DNA of 64,000 bases from CAWCPR01 sp963797475 (lineage in GTDB: Bacteria > Chloroflexota > Anaerolineae > Anaerolineales > UBA4823). The notes under the pieces were generated by a model. It was not told the origin of the DNA and did no database searches. It saw only the letters and a program-made list of their open reading frames with translations. Positions within the stretch are counted from its first letter, which is position 1. Every line of letters begins with the position of its first letter. The stretch is taken from assembly GCA_963797475.1 (NCBI GenBank), contig CAWCPR010000001.1, forward strand, positions 1,364,001 through 1,428,000. The letters run 5' to 3'. Below, in pieces: positions 34,091 through 43,944 of this stretch. A program made the position numbers and the translations under genes.

Positions 34091-37000
34091 TTAATGCAAA
34101 GTGACCGGCAGGAAGAGTTTGTATCTTTCTTGAGCAGCGTTAACCTGGATCAAATTTAGCCGCGAGATCGAGTCGGATCCACCCGGGCCGGAGACGGTGA
34201 GGCTGACGGTGTATGTTCCTGCAGAGGCATAGGTGTGGCTAGGATTCTGTATTGTGCTGGTCCTGCCATCGCCGAAGTCCCACGACCAGGCGGTGATATC
34301 TCTAGCCGATCCGTCGCTGAACTGGATGTTCAACGGGGCTGTCCCGCTGGTTGGTTGGGCGGAGAAGTTGGCGATTAGCGGGTCATAGCTCACGATGATG
34401 TAGCCAGCCTTGGTCTCTGTATCGCTGCCGCCTGGACCAGAGACCGTCAGGCTGACGGTGTAAGTTCCCGCAGAGGCATAGATGTGGCCGGGATTCTGGA
34501 CCGTACTGATCCCCCCATCCCCAAAGCCCCACGACCAGGCGGTGATATCGCCGGTCGATCCATCAGTGAAAACCACATTCAAAGGCGGCTGGCCGGATTG
34601 AGGGTTAGCGGTGAAAGCGGCATCCAGAGGCGTAGTTGACTGGGAGACAGTGATGTAATCGGCCTTAGTCTCTATATCATTGCCACCTGGACCGGAGACG
34701 GTCAGGCTGACGGTGTAAGTTCCCGCAGAGGCATAGCTGTGGCTGGGATTCTGAACTGTGCTGGTCGCGCCGTCGCCAAAATTCCACAGCCAGGTGGTAA
34801 CATCTCCCGCCGATCCATCGCTGAACTGGACGTTCAACGGGGCTGTCCCGCTGGTTGGTTGGGCGGAGAAGTTGGCAATCACTAGGGCATGGCTTACGAT
34901 GATGTAGTCCGTCTTAGTCTTCGTATCGCTGCCGCCTGGACCGGATACTTCGAGCGTTACGGTGTAGACACCCACAGAAGTGTAGTTGTGTGTGGGGTTC
35001 TGGACCGTGCTGATCCCCCCATCCCCAAAGCCCCACGACCAGGCTGTGATATCGCCGGTCGATGCATCAGTGAAAACCACGTTCAAAGGCGGCTGGCCAG
35101 ATTGGGGGCTGGCGGTGAAAGCAGCATCGGGAGGCGTAGTTGACTGGGTGACAGTGATGTAATCGGCCTTAGTCTCTATATCATTGCCACCTGGACCGGA
35201 GACCGTCAGGCTGACGGTGTAAGTTCCCGCAGAGGCATAGATGTGGCTGGGATACTGAACCGTGCTGATCCCGCCATCCCCGAAGTCCCATAACCAGGTG
35301 GTAATGTCTCCCGCCGATCCGTCGCTAAACTGGACGTTCAACGGGGCTGTCCCGCTGGTCGGTAGGGCCGAGAAGTTGGCAATCAGCGGGTCATAACTCA
35401 CAATGATATAGTCCGTCCTGGTCTCTGTATCGCTGCCGCCTGGACCGGAGACCTCAAGCGTCACGGTGTAGACGCCAACAGAAGTGTAGCTGTGGCTGGG
35501 ATTCCGAACCGTGCTCGTCCCACCATCTCCAAAGTCCCACGCCCAGGCGGCGATATCGCCGGTCGATCCATCGGTGAAAACCACATTCAAAGGCGGCTGG
35601 CCGGATTGGGGACTGGCGGTGAAGCCGGCAACCGGCGCGGGAACACTGACCGAGATGTAGCCTGACTTCACTTCACTATCGGTTCCGCCCGGCCCGGAGA
35701 TAGTCAGGCTAACGGTATACACGCCTGGAGAAACGTAGGTATGGGCTGGATTTTTCTGGTTACTGGTAGCTCCATCGCCAAAGTCCCAACTGCTGGACGC
35801 AAAATCGCCGGATGATTGATTACTGAACGCAACCTGGAGCGGTATCACACCTGAAGTTGGCACGGCAGAGAATCCCGCCGCGACCGGTTCATAGACCGTG
35901 ATAAGAGATGGTTTTGTCTCGACATCCATTCCCCCTGGCCCTGTTGCGGTCAAGGTGACGGTGTAAACGCCTTTACCAGTAAAGGCGTGGGCTGGGTTGA
36001 TTTGGCCGCTCGTGCTTCCGTCGCCGAAATCCCACAAGGTGGAAGTGAAAACGCCGGTGGTGGTGTTCGTGAAAGTGACCACGAGCGGGGCGATCCCGGA
36101 AGTGGGAGAGGCGGTAAAGCTGGCGATCGGTGGGCCGGGGAGGGGGTTGACCGTGATGTAACCCGGTTCGACGCGTAGGTCATTTCCACCCGGTCCGCTG
36201 ACGCCCAGGGTGACGGTGTAGGTTCCGGTTGAGACGTAGGTGTGCGACGGGTTTTGCAGGCTGCTGGTCGCGCCATCGCCGAAGTCCCAGTATAAGTGAC
36301 GGGCGCTTGTGGACGCATCACGCATTGTAGTTGAGTGGAGAGTATCCGCTTTGAGGGTTGGCGCTGAGTCCGGCCGAGGGGCAGGAGCCCGAGCCGGCCA
36401 TCACCCCGGCGCTGACGCCGGCTTCGCTCCAGATGCCGCCTTCGTTGCGCGCTTTGACCGAGATGTAGTAGGTCTGGCCAACGGTCAAGCTCAGATCGGT
36501 GCGGGTAAATGATGTGGCTTGTGTATCGGTCCAGCCGACCACGTCGATCCCCCCTGGCGCTGTCCCAATGGCGTATTGGAAGCGAGTAATGGTACTTTCC
36601 GGGTCGGAAGCTGACCAGCGGGCGGAGAGTGTATCCGGGCTGGCGGCTCCGCAGGCCAGAACGGTTGGGGCAGGCGGAGGGGTCGTGTCGCCAATCGCGC
36701 CGGCGTAATCAACGGTGAAGGTAAAGGAGGTATTAGGAGCGATCTCGATCCCGTCCAGGCCGGCTGCCCCTTCGATGGCGAGGGTAAAGTCGTGTCGGGG
36801 CATACGAGACGTAATATCTTCGTAAGCGCGGTAATGAGTATTGGAGAGCCATCCTGTCTCATAAAAATTATTTTCTCTAAAGGGTACGCGCCATTCTTCT
36901 ACCGTGGAAAGGAACTCGCCGCCGATGGCGTAGATCTTGCCATTGCTGTCCGCAGCCACGCCCAGATAATCTCTGGCAGTGGGCATACTGGCCCGCGCCG

Positions 37001-40000
37001 TCCAGGTATCTGTCCCCGGGTCGTATTCCTCCACTGTAGCTAATGGTGTTCCGTTATATCCGCCGATGGCGTAAATCTTGCCGTTGCTGGCCGCGGCCAC
37101 GCCCAGAGCTACCCGGGCAGTGGGCATATTGGCCCGCGCCGTCCAGGTATCTGTCTCCGGGTCGTATTCCTCCACAGTGGCTAATGGTGTTCCGTTTATT
37201 CCGCCAATGGCATAGATTTTGCCGTTGCTGGCCGCGGCCACGCCCAGTTCAATCCGGGCAGTGGGCATACTGGCGCGGGCTGTCCAGGTGTCTGTCTCCG
37301 GGTCGTATTCCTCCACCGTAGCTAATGGTGTTCCGTTATATCCGCCGATGGCGTAAATCTTGCCGTTGCTGGCCGCGGCCACGCTAAGATCATCTCGGGC
37401 GGTAGGCATGCTGGCCCTCGCTGTCCAGGTGTTTGTGGCCGGGTCGTATTCCTCTACAGTAGTTAGAAATTCAATATCTCCCCACCCGCCAATGGCGTAG
37501 ATCTTGCCGTTGCTGGCCGCAACCACGCCAAGGACATTCCGGGCGGTGGGCATGCTGGCCCGCGCCGTCCAGGTGTCTGTAGCCGGGTCGTATTCCTCCA
37601 CCGTGGCAATAAAGTCGGGAGTGCAGCACCCGCCGATGGCGTAGATTTTGCCATTGCTGGCCGCGGCCACGCCCAGGGTACCCCGAGCTGTGGGCATACT
37701 GGCGCGGGTTGTCCAATTAAAATCGGCAGCCAACTGCAGGTCGACCTTCTCCGTTTCGACCATCGGCCGGCTGAAAACCACATCGAAATTGGCTGTCTCT
37801 ATCCCGACCGGGCTGGGGGGGTCGAGAGTTACGGAGCGCACGTAAGCCGGGGCGTTCTGCACCGGTCCGCTGGCTTTGAGAGCGTAGAGCACCTGGCCCA
37901 GGTTGTAATCGTCGCCAAAATCCCAGATGCGTTGGGCGATAGCCGCATTGTTCGTCGTCCCCCACCAGTTGTTGTTGGCCGGGACCATCATCAGGGTGGT
38001 CTTGGGGATCCGATCCTCGACGTCATAAGCGCCGGTGTTGAACTCCAGGTTGTTGCCCGAGATGTCTATCGACGTACCGGAAACCAGCTTGATCGCGCTG
38101 CCGGCGCTGCCATGCAGCGTGTTGCTGATGACCTGCACATCCCCATGGACTTCGATGCCCACCCCGCCGCTGTTGGCGATCAGGTTGCCCTGAACCAATC
38201 CCCCACCAGTTGAGATGCCTCTGGAATTGCCCACCAACCGGTTTTGAAGCGCCGTGACCGAACCGCTGGTGGAGATGCCCCAACCGGTGGACTCTTCAAT
38301 ATTGTTGCGCTGGATATTGCTGCCATTACCGGCGTTGATCCCGCCGCCCGTGATCGTGTTCGTCAATACCTGGGCGGTATTACCGACAGAAATACTGCCT
38401 CCTGAGACAGTATTTTCACTGACCAAAGCTGCAGATCCGGCTGTAATCCCGCCCCCACTGACCGTGTTTTCAGTAATCGTGCTGGCTCCCTGCGCAGTGA
38501 TTGTTCCACCAGCAGTGTTACCTTGTACGGCGGATCCACTGCCAACACTGATCCCTGAATCGATGAGGTTGTTCAACACTTGAGTCTGGCTGCTGATGCT
38601 CAACCCTCCGCCGGTGATCGTATTGCCCCAGGCATACCCGCTGCCATTGATCGTCAGCCCGCCTGCCAGACTGCTATCCAGCACCCACACCGGCGTGCCG
38701 CCCGGCGTGCAGTTCACCCCGCCGCCATCCAGTGTGACATTCGAGAGGAATGGGGTGGCGTTCGTGCAGCCAAGCCCCGGCGCGGCGCTATCCACAGCCA
38801 CCCAGCGCAGGATGCTGCCGCTCAGGTACGTCCCGCTGATCGTGGCGGTCGCATCCACTCCCGGATCATCGAAGAAGATCTTCCCCCAATTGGCCCCGGT
38901 GTGCGACAGAAAACGGATGAGTTGAGCGGGTGTCCCCTCGGCGATGAGCGTACCGCCCACGTTCAGGTTGTAATTCCCGTTGAAGCGCACCTCGGTGCCC
39001 GATTGGATGGTCAGGGTGATCCCGGGCGGGATGCCCAGGTTTGCGTTGACGATATAGGTCTTGTCGCTGGTCCAGACCGTGTCTTCGGCGATCGTGCCCC
39101 CCACCGGTTCGTTTGCGCTGCGGGTCGTGATGCTGAACGATAAATTCACCATGTACGCGCCGCCGTTGGCCGAGACGGACAGGTTGAATGGGATCGGGTG
39201 GTTGTAGCCGGCCGCCAGTTCGACGGTGAAGGTGAAGGCTGGCGCATTCGAACCGGTTGCCCCAGAAGCAATCCCGCCGAAGGAAGACGTACCCATCCCA
39301 ATCGTGACATAAGGGTCCGAAGTGGAAAGCGTGCCGGTGACGCCGGTCGCCGCCAGCCAGTCGTTATACAGGCTGACGTTCAGGGAAGCCGTTTCTCCCG
39401 GCGTGGGACGGCCTTGAGGGTCGCCATCGACTGCCGTGGATTGGAGGGAAAGAATTGGGTGAGGAGGCTGGGAGACAGCCGTGGCGGCGTTGATCCGCCC
39501 ACTGCCGAGCTGCCCGGCATAGGCAGGGTTCAGGACGTCGATCGGGTCAGTGGTATGATCGATCTGCGCCTGCACGAGCGCCGCCGGCCAATCGCCGTGC
39601 TGGGAGCGGATCAGCCCCGCCAGGCCGGAAACGAAGGGAGCCGCGAAGGACGAGCCGTTGGCCGGACCCCAGTCGCCGCCCAGGAAGGTGGTGGTGATGT
39701 TCATCCCCGGAGCTGCCAGGTCGACCCAGGAACCGTAGTTGGAATATCCCGCTTTCAAATCGCTCTCGTCCGTCCCGGCGACCGCCAGCACCTCATCATA
39801 GGCGGCCGGGTAGAAGGGGGCGCTGACGTTATCGTTGCCTGCCCCGCCTACCACGATCGCGCCATAATCATTCACCGCCGTGCGGATGGCCGAGAGCAGG
39901 GCGGAGGAGTTGCCGTAGCCGCCCAGGGAGATGTTGATCACCTTCGCCCCTTTTTTAGCGGCGTACAGAACCCCATCGGCGACGTCCGAGTAGTTGGCCA

Positions 40001-40886
40001 CCCCGCTGACCTGCATGACCTTGACCGGCATGATGCGGCAGTTCCAGCACATCCCGGCGATGCCGGCGCTGTTGTCGGCGGCCGCGGCGGCGATGCCGGC
40101 CACCTGGGTGCCGTGGCCGTTGTCATCGGCCGGGTTGTTGTCGTCGTTGACGAAATCCCACCCCTTGACGTCATCGACAAACCCGTTGTTGTCATCGTCC
40201 AGGCCGTTGCCGGCCACTTCGCCCGGGTTGGTCCACAACTGCCCGGCAAAGTCGACGTGGGCGAAGTCGACGCCGCTGTCCAGAATGGCGATGACGACCG
40301 TCTGCGTGCCGGTGACCACATCCCAGGCGTCCGGGGCGGAGACCTGGGTCAGGCCCCACTGCTGGGGGAACAGCGGGTCATCGGGCGTGGTGAACAGGGG
40401 CGCGGAGGCCGCCTCGGCCAGGTAATCCGGCTCGGCCCATTCGACGTTTGGATCGGCCTGCAAGGCTCGCACGGTCGCCAGGACGTCCGCTTTCTTCCCT
40501 AAACGCAGGAGATGGATATTAGCCAGTTCTGGCTGGCTGTCAGCTATCGATGGAAACAGCTTCTCGGCAGAAAGCACATGCTGCTGAGAGAGAACTCGAT
40601 CCAGTCCGGGCTCGCCGGTTTGCAGTCCGTATCCAGCAGCCGCCTTGATTTGAACGGCGGTTCGGAATTTGACGAGAACATGATCCGGAGCGAAAGCAGG
40701 TGTATCCGGTGAGGTAAAGGCTGGCTCCAGTTTCAAACCGGATGGGGAAACGAGCAAACCCTCAGGCTCGGCAGCCGCGTGGGCGCGGGCGCTATTCTGC
40801 AGGAAAGCAAACCCCAGGGCGAGACAAAGCCCGGCCAGGAAAATGGGGAGCAATAAACGGATGGGATGGAGGCGAGATGAGGGCAT
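34091..40886 (-). CDS. Giant secreted subtilase with beta-helix, Kelch and nine PKD domains (frame break near 36330)
   Basis: Corrected length is about 2264 residues from the ATG at 40886, which has a GGAG site upstream. A signal peptide (about 1-33) precedes a propeptide-like region (FAPDHVLVKFR). The S8 domain (about 170-470) has the catalytic Asp in VIAILDSGVD, His in DDNGHGTQVAG and Ser in NGSSFAAPFVSGLAG. A CARDB-like region and a right-handed beta-helix region (about 670-1000) follow, then six Kelch repeats (IYAIGG...EEYDP...WTARASMPTAR, about 1050-1330), a fibronectin-like domain, and nine PKD domains (WDFGDG). The C-terminus is RYKLFLPVTLH. One extra base near 36330 breaks the first PKD domain; without it the frame joins exactly. 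It probably works at the cell surface on proteins or glycoproteins. Confidence 0.85.
34130..36330 (-). repeat. Nine tandem PKD-domain repeats
   Basis: Units of about 240-260 bases encode PKD domains with WDFGDG, NPSHTY and TYTVSLTVSGPGG cores. Units 4-9 fall into two alternating types (ASPQSGQPPLNVVF and ALPTSGTAPLNVQF), with long stretches of near-identical DNA that indicate recent duplication of a two-domain block. Confidence 0.85.
36890..37725 (-). repeat. Six Kelch-motif repeats
   Basis: The repeat marker recurs at 36981, 37122, 37263, 37404, 37548 and 37692: spacing 141 bases three times, then 144 twice. The middle copies are almost identical in DNA. Six units could form a six-bladed propeller. 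Confidence 0.85.
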
Positions 40887-41455
40887 TTTACGCTCCTGCG
40901 ATTCAATTTTCTGTTTGGGGTAGACGCACTTCAGGATAACCCCCTTAAGGGTTGAACCGTTTCTCGATAGTAAGACCTTGTATAGAATGGATGGTTGAGC
41001 CACATGGCTGCGAATTAACTGCTGCTTTATGGTACTGAATAACAGACAAGTTATCAAGTGACAAACGTCATCCCAAACAAAACTGTATGTTCGCCGTGAA
41101 AACGGGTACCGAGGGGGGAAGCAAACCAAGGTCTGTTTGTCCACAGCCCGCAATTTGCAATTCGAGCAATGGCCACCTTTGCCGGGCTAGAGGCAAGAGG
41201 ATCACCAAAGGTTCTAAGGGACGATTGCGGTTAGCCTGGGCCAATCCAAGCCAGTGTAAACTGTGACGGATACAGTCGCTCTGGCGCGCCGGTTGGATGA
41301 GGTAGCGCTGGTGTTCAAACCGAACCATACCCACCTGACTGCGGATCGCCCGGCATACAATAGCTGCGGGTGCTAATAAAAAACCTCTCGCAGTACTTGC
41401 TCCTGCGAGAGGCTAAACCTGCGCTCTATCCAGGCTTGTGAATACGCTTAACCGC
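40887..41455. other. Intergenic region between the giant subtilase and radical SAM genes
   Basis: 569 bases. An 88-codon minus-strand frame at 41068-41334 has no motif I recognise and no good ribosome site, so I do not call it a gene. The only clear structure is the perfect hairpin at 41384-41412. The upstream part should hold the subtilase promoter, but I see no strong -35/-10. Confidence 0.45.
41384..41412. terminator. Perfect hairpin, terminator-like or small repeat
   Basis: A 10-base stem CCTCTCGCAG/CTGCGAGAGG with a 9-base loop lies just downstream of the radical SAM gene (minus strand). A run of A precedes it on the plus strand, which is a T tract for minus-strand transcripts (TTTTTTATTAG). 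A diverged copy lies at 33944-33970. Confidence 0.6.
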
Positions 41456-42874
41456 CTAGACCCCATCCGGCTGCAAGGCGTCTGGTTCACTTTCAGCCAG
41501 TTTCACTTCGCCGCGCTTCCCAAATTCCGCCAGCAGCAACTCGAGCAATGGGATGAAATTGTTGATCCTGCGAGCCCGGATGACCCAATCCCAGACGGGC
41601 TCGAACTTTTTCCAGCCGGCCGTATAACCGAAATGGCGCGCCCGCTCGAACCAGGTGGGTTTCGTGGCGCAGCTCTTAAGGATCGAGCCCCAGCGGTAAA
41701 AATCGTGATAGGCCCGCCAGTACCCTTCTTCTAAATTCCTGGCGCTCATTTTCGCAGGCCGGAACACGACGTGGCGGGTGTCGTACAGATCCCAGTTGGC
41801 GTGGACGATGCGATTTTGAGACGCCATCCGGCGGTGTAATTCCGTGCCCGGATAGGGAGTCAAGATATGAAACGTGGCCGTTTCAATGCCCTGCTCGAGG
41901 GCCCAGTTGACCGTGCGCTCGAACACGCTTTCGTCGTCGTCGTCCATGCCGAACACGAAGCTGGCGTTTACCATAACGCCCAGGTCATGCAGCCGTTGAA
42001 TAGCGGCTCGGTAGTCGCGGTTCAAGTTTTGGACCTTATGTTGAGCGCGCAAGTTGTCCGCGCTGAGGGTCTCAAAACCGACGAACAGGCTGCGCAGGCC
42101 GCTCTCCACCGCTTTCTCTAGAAGCTTGGGTTTTAAAACCGACTGTACGGTCGCAGCCGCCTGCCATAAGCGGCCCATCCCCAGCATCCCCTCGAAAAGT
42201 GCGGTTGCGAAGCGGGCCTGCCCGAACAAATGGTCGTCCAGGAAATAGAGGTGCCTGCCAGGCAAGGCATTGATCTCGGCCAAAGCAGCTTCGACGGTCT
42301 GGGTATAGAATGACTTCCCGCCGGTGAAAAATGCCTCTTTATAACAAAAATCACAGGCATGCGGGCAGCCGCGTGAAACCACGATGGAGTTCGGAACCAG
42401 GTAGTAATGACGCTTGATCAGGTCCCGGCGCACCCGGGGCAGCCCATCCAACGTGCGCACAGTCGATTGGTAGCGTTTCAAGGGATGGCCGAGGCGATAA
42501 TCCGACAAAAATGCCGGCCACGTATCTTCGCCCGGCCCCAGGAATATTGTATCGGCATGTTGGGCGGCTTCCTCAGGTAAAGAAGTGACGTGCAGGCCCC
42601 CTAAACACACATAGGCGCCTTTTCTGCGGTAATTTTCGGCAATCTGGTAAGCCCGGTAGGCGCAGGTGATGTATACCTGGATGACGACCAAATCAGGTTC
42701 ATCCTCCAGGTCCAGTTTTTCAACATGTTCATCCTGGATCACAACTTCATCTTCTTCACCCAGGTAACCGGCCAGGGTGGCCAGCCCAAGCGGCGGAAAA
42801 AGCGAATACTTGATCGGCCGCCAATAAGGGCTTGTGGCTTCCGTCAATGCTGGTAAGATCATCTTGACTTTCAT
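41456..42874 (-). CDS. B12-binding-type radical SAM protein
   Basis: The start is the ATG at 42874 with GGAGG upstream; 472 residues. The N-terminal half (about 1-140) has the B12-domain-like fold start ILPALTEATSPYWRP, PPLGLATLAGYL and CLGGLHVTSLPEEA, but lacks the DxHxxG cobalt-ligand motif. The radical SAM cluster motif is RGCPHACDFCYKE (near 175). Later blocks, YFLDDHLFGQ and SLFVGFETLS, are typical of the BchE/Elp3-like group. The C-terminal region is variable. Such enzymes do methylations, cyclisations or lipid and hopanoid modification. Product unknown. Confidence 0.85.
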   Translation of the reverse strand: MKVKMILPALTEATSPYWRPIKYSLFPPLGLATLAGYLGEEDEVVIQDEHVEKLDLEDEPDLVVIQVYITCAYRAYQIAENYRRKGAYVCLGGLHVTSLPEEAAQHADTIFLGPGEDTWPAFLSDYRLGHPLKRYQSTVRTLDGLPRVRRDLIKRHYYLVPNSIVVSRGCPHACDFCYKEAFFTGGKSFYTQTVEAALAEINALPGRHLYFLDDHLFGQARFATALFEGMLGMGRLWQAAATVQSVLKPKLLEKAVESGLRSLFVGFETLSADNLRAQHKVQNLNRDYRAAIQRLHDLGVMVNASFVFGMDDDDESVFERTVNWALEQGIETATFHILTPYPGTELHRRMASQNRIVHANWDLYDTRHVVFRPAKMSARNLEEGYWRAYHDFYRWGSILKSCATKPTWFERARHFGYTAGWKKFEPVWDWVIRARRINNFIPLLELLLAEFGKRGEVKLAESEPDALQPDGV

Positions 42875-43191
42875 GTCAATGGCCTCCGCCAAACAGCTCG
42901 TCATCCTTGAACGGCCAGGGTCGTGACTTTCAACCTGCTAACCTGCAATTTTCCGAACCGATAACGGGATTATAGAAAAACGCCCCAGTTTATGCAACCG
43001 CTTAAAGCCCCTAGGATTTCACACCTGAGTGCTTGACAACCTGGTTGGTGTGGTTGATGATAGCATGACCGGCCGCGAATCCTATCCAATTGCCAACATG
43101 TGGAAATACATTACCCCGGACACCTGGCTAGAGAACCCTTAAAATAGGCTATTGCTGATGTCGCCAAAATTTCTATTGCCTCAGGTATGTT

Positions 43192-43944
43192 ATGCTAAAT
43201 CTCCTCATTGTTGAAGATAACCATAAGCTCCGCCAGGCGCTGAAAACAGGCCTGGAAGCAACCGGATCTGTGAAAGTGATCTTTAACAGCGCCAACGGCG
43301 AAGCTGCTTTGACTTTCTGCCTGGATAATGCCCCCGAGCCAACGAATACCGTCATTCTCATGGACGTTCAACTGGCTGGCGAAGTGAACGGTATCCAGGC
43401 TGCGGTCGCGATCCGGCGCGAATTCCCGCGCATGCCCGTTGTTTTCTATTCGATCCAGGATGACGACGATTACTATCGCGACTTCCGCCGCTCAGGAATC
43501 CTGAGCCATTATGCTTATGTGCGCAAATCCAATTACCTGTTACCGCAAATGATTCTGCCATTGTTGAAAGATGCCATCTCCGGGCGCAGTTTTATCGATC
43601 CGGAGATCGAATCGCGCGTCCAGGAGGTGCGCCATAAAGATGAACAATCACCGCTGGCCTTGCTCGAGCCTAACGAGCAGGTCGTAGCAAAAATGCTGGC
43701 CCAGGGCTTGACGAACGAGCAAATTGCCGCACGGCTGGGTTTTCGCGACAAGCGCACAATCAGCCGCACGAATGGCCAGATTTATACCTGTTGGGGATTG
43801 GCGCAGTCGACGACGGACGAAAAAGTTGCCCGCACTCGGGCCGCAATTATTCTGCTTGCGGGGCGCTTGATCGATTGGGATGAAAATGGCGCCGCTCATG
43901 TACTGAACGAGCGCGGTGAATGGGTGTTATGGGCATGGGACTGA
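43192..43944 (+). CDS. Response regulator, receiver plus C-terminal helix-turn-helix
   Basis: The protein has 250 residues. The receiver domain (1-125) has LIVEDN, the phospho-acceptor Asp in VILMDVQLAG, and Lys in YVRKSNY. The C-terminal part (about 155-205) has EQVVAKMLAQGLTNEQIAARLG, a NarL/LuxR-type helix-turn-helix variant with an unusual following segment (DKRTISRTNGQIYTCWGL). It overlaps the histidine kinase gene by up to 25 bases and should be its partner. Confidence 0.85.
   Translation: MLNLLIVEDNHKLRQALKTGLEATGSVKVIFNSANGEAALTFCLDNAPEPTNTVILMDVQLAGEVNGIQAAVAIRREFPRMPVVFYSIQDDDDYYRDFRRSGILSHYAYVRKSNYLLPQMILPLLKDAISGRSFIDPEIESRVQEVRHKDEQSPLALLEPNEQVVAKMLAQGLTNEQIAARLGFRDKRTISRTNGQIYTCWGLAQSTTDEKVARTRAAIILLAGRLIDWDENGAAHVLNERGEWVLWAWD

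Noticed and set aside
33926..34159. Small plus-strand frame of 77 codons
   Set aside because: Overlaps the end of the PKD gene, weak ribosome site and no recognisable pattern.
34130..36330. Regular repeats that could look like a CRISPR array or satellite
   Set aside because: Units are about 250 bases, in frame and encode PKD domains; there are no short direct repeats with unique spacers.
39198..40502. Long plus-strand frame of 434 codons opposite the subtilase gene
   Set aside because: It is antisense to clear S8 catalytic motifs, has skewed Arg/Gly/Val composition and no homology pattern.
41068..41334. Possible remnant of a transposase on the minus strand
   Set aside because: No DDE or other transposase motif, no terminal inverted repeats and no target duplication were seen.
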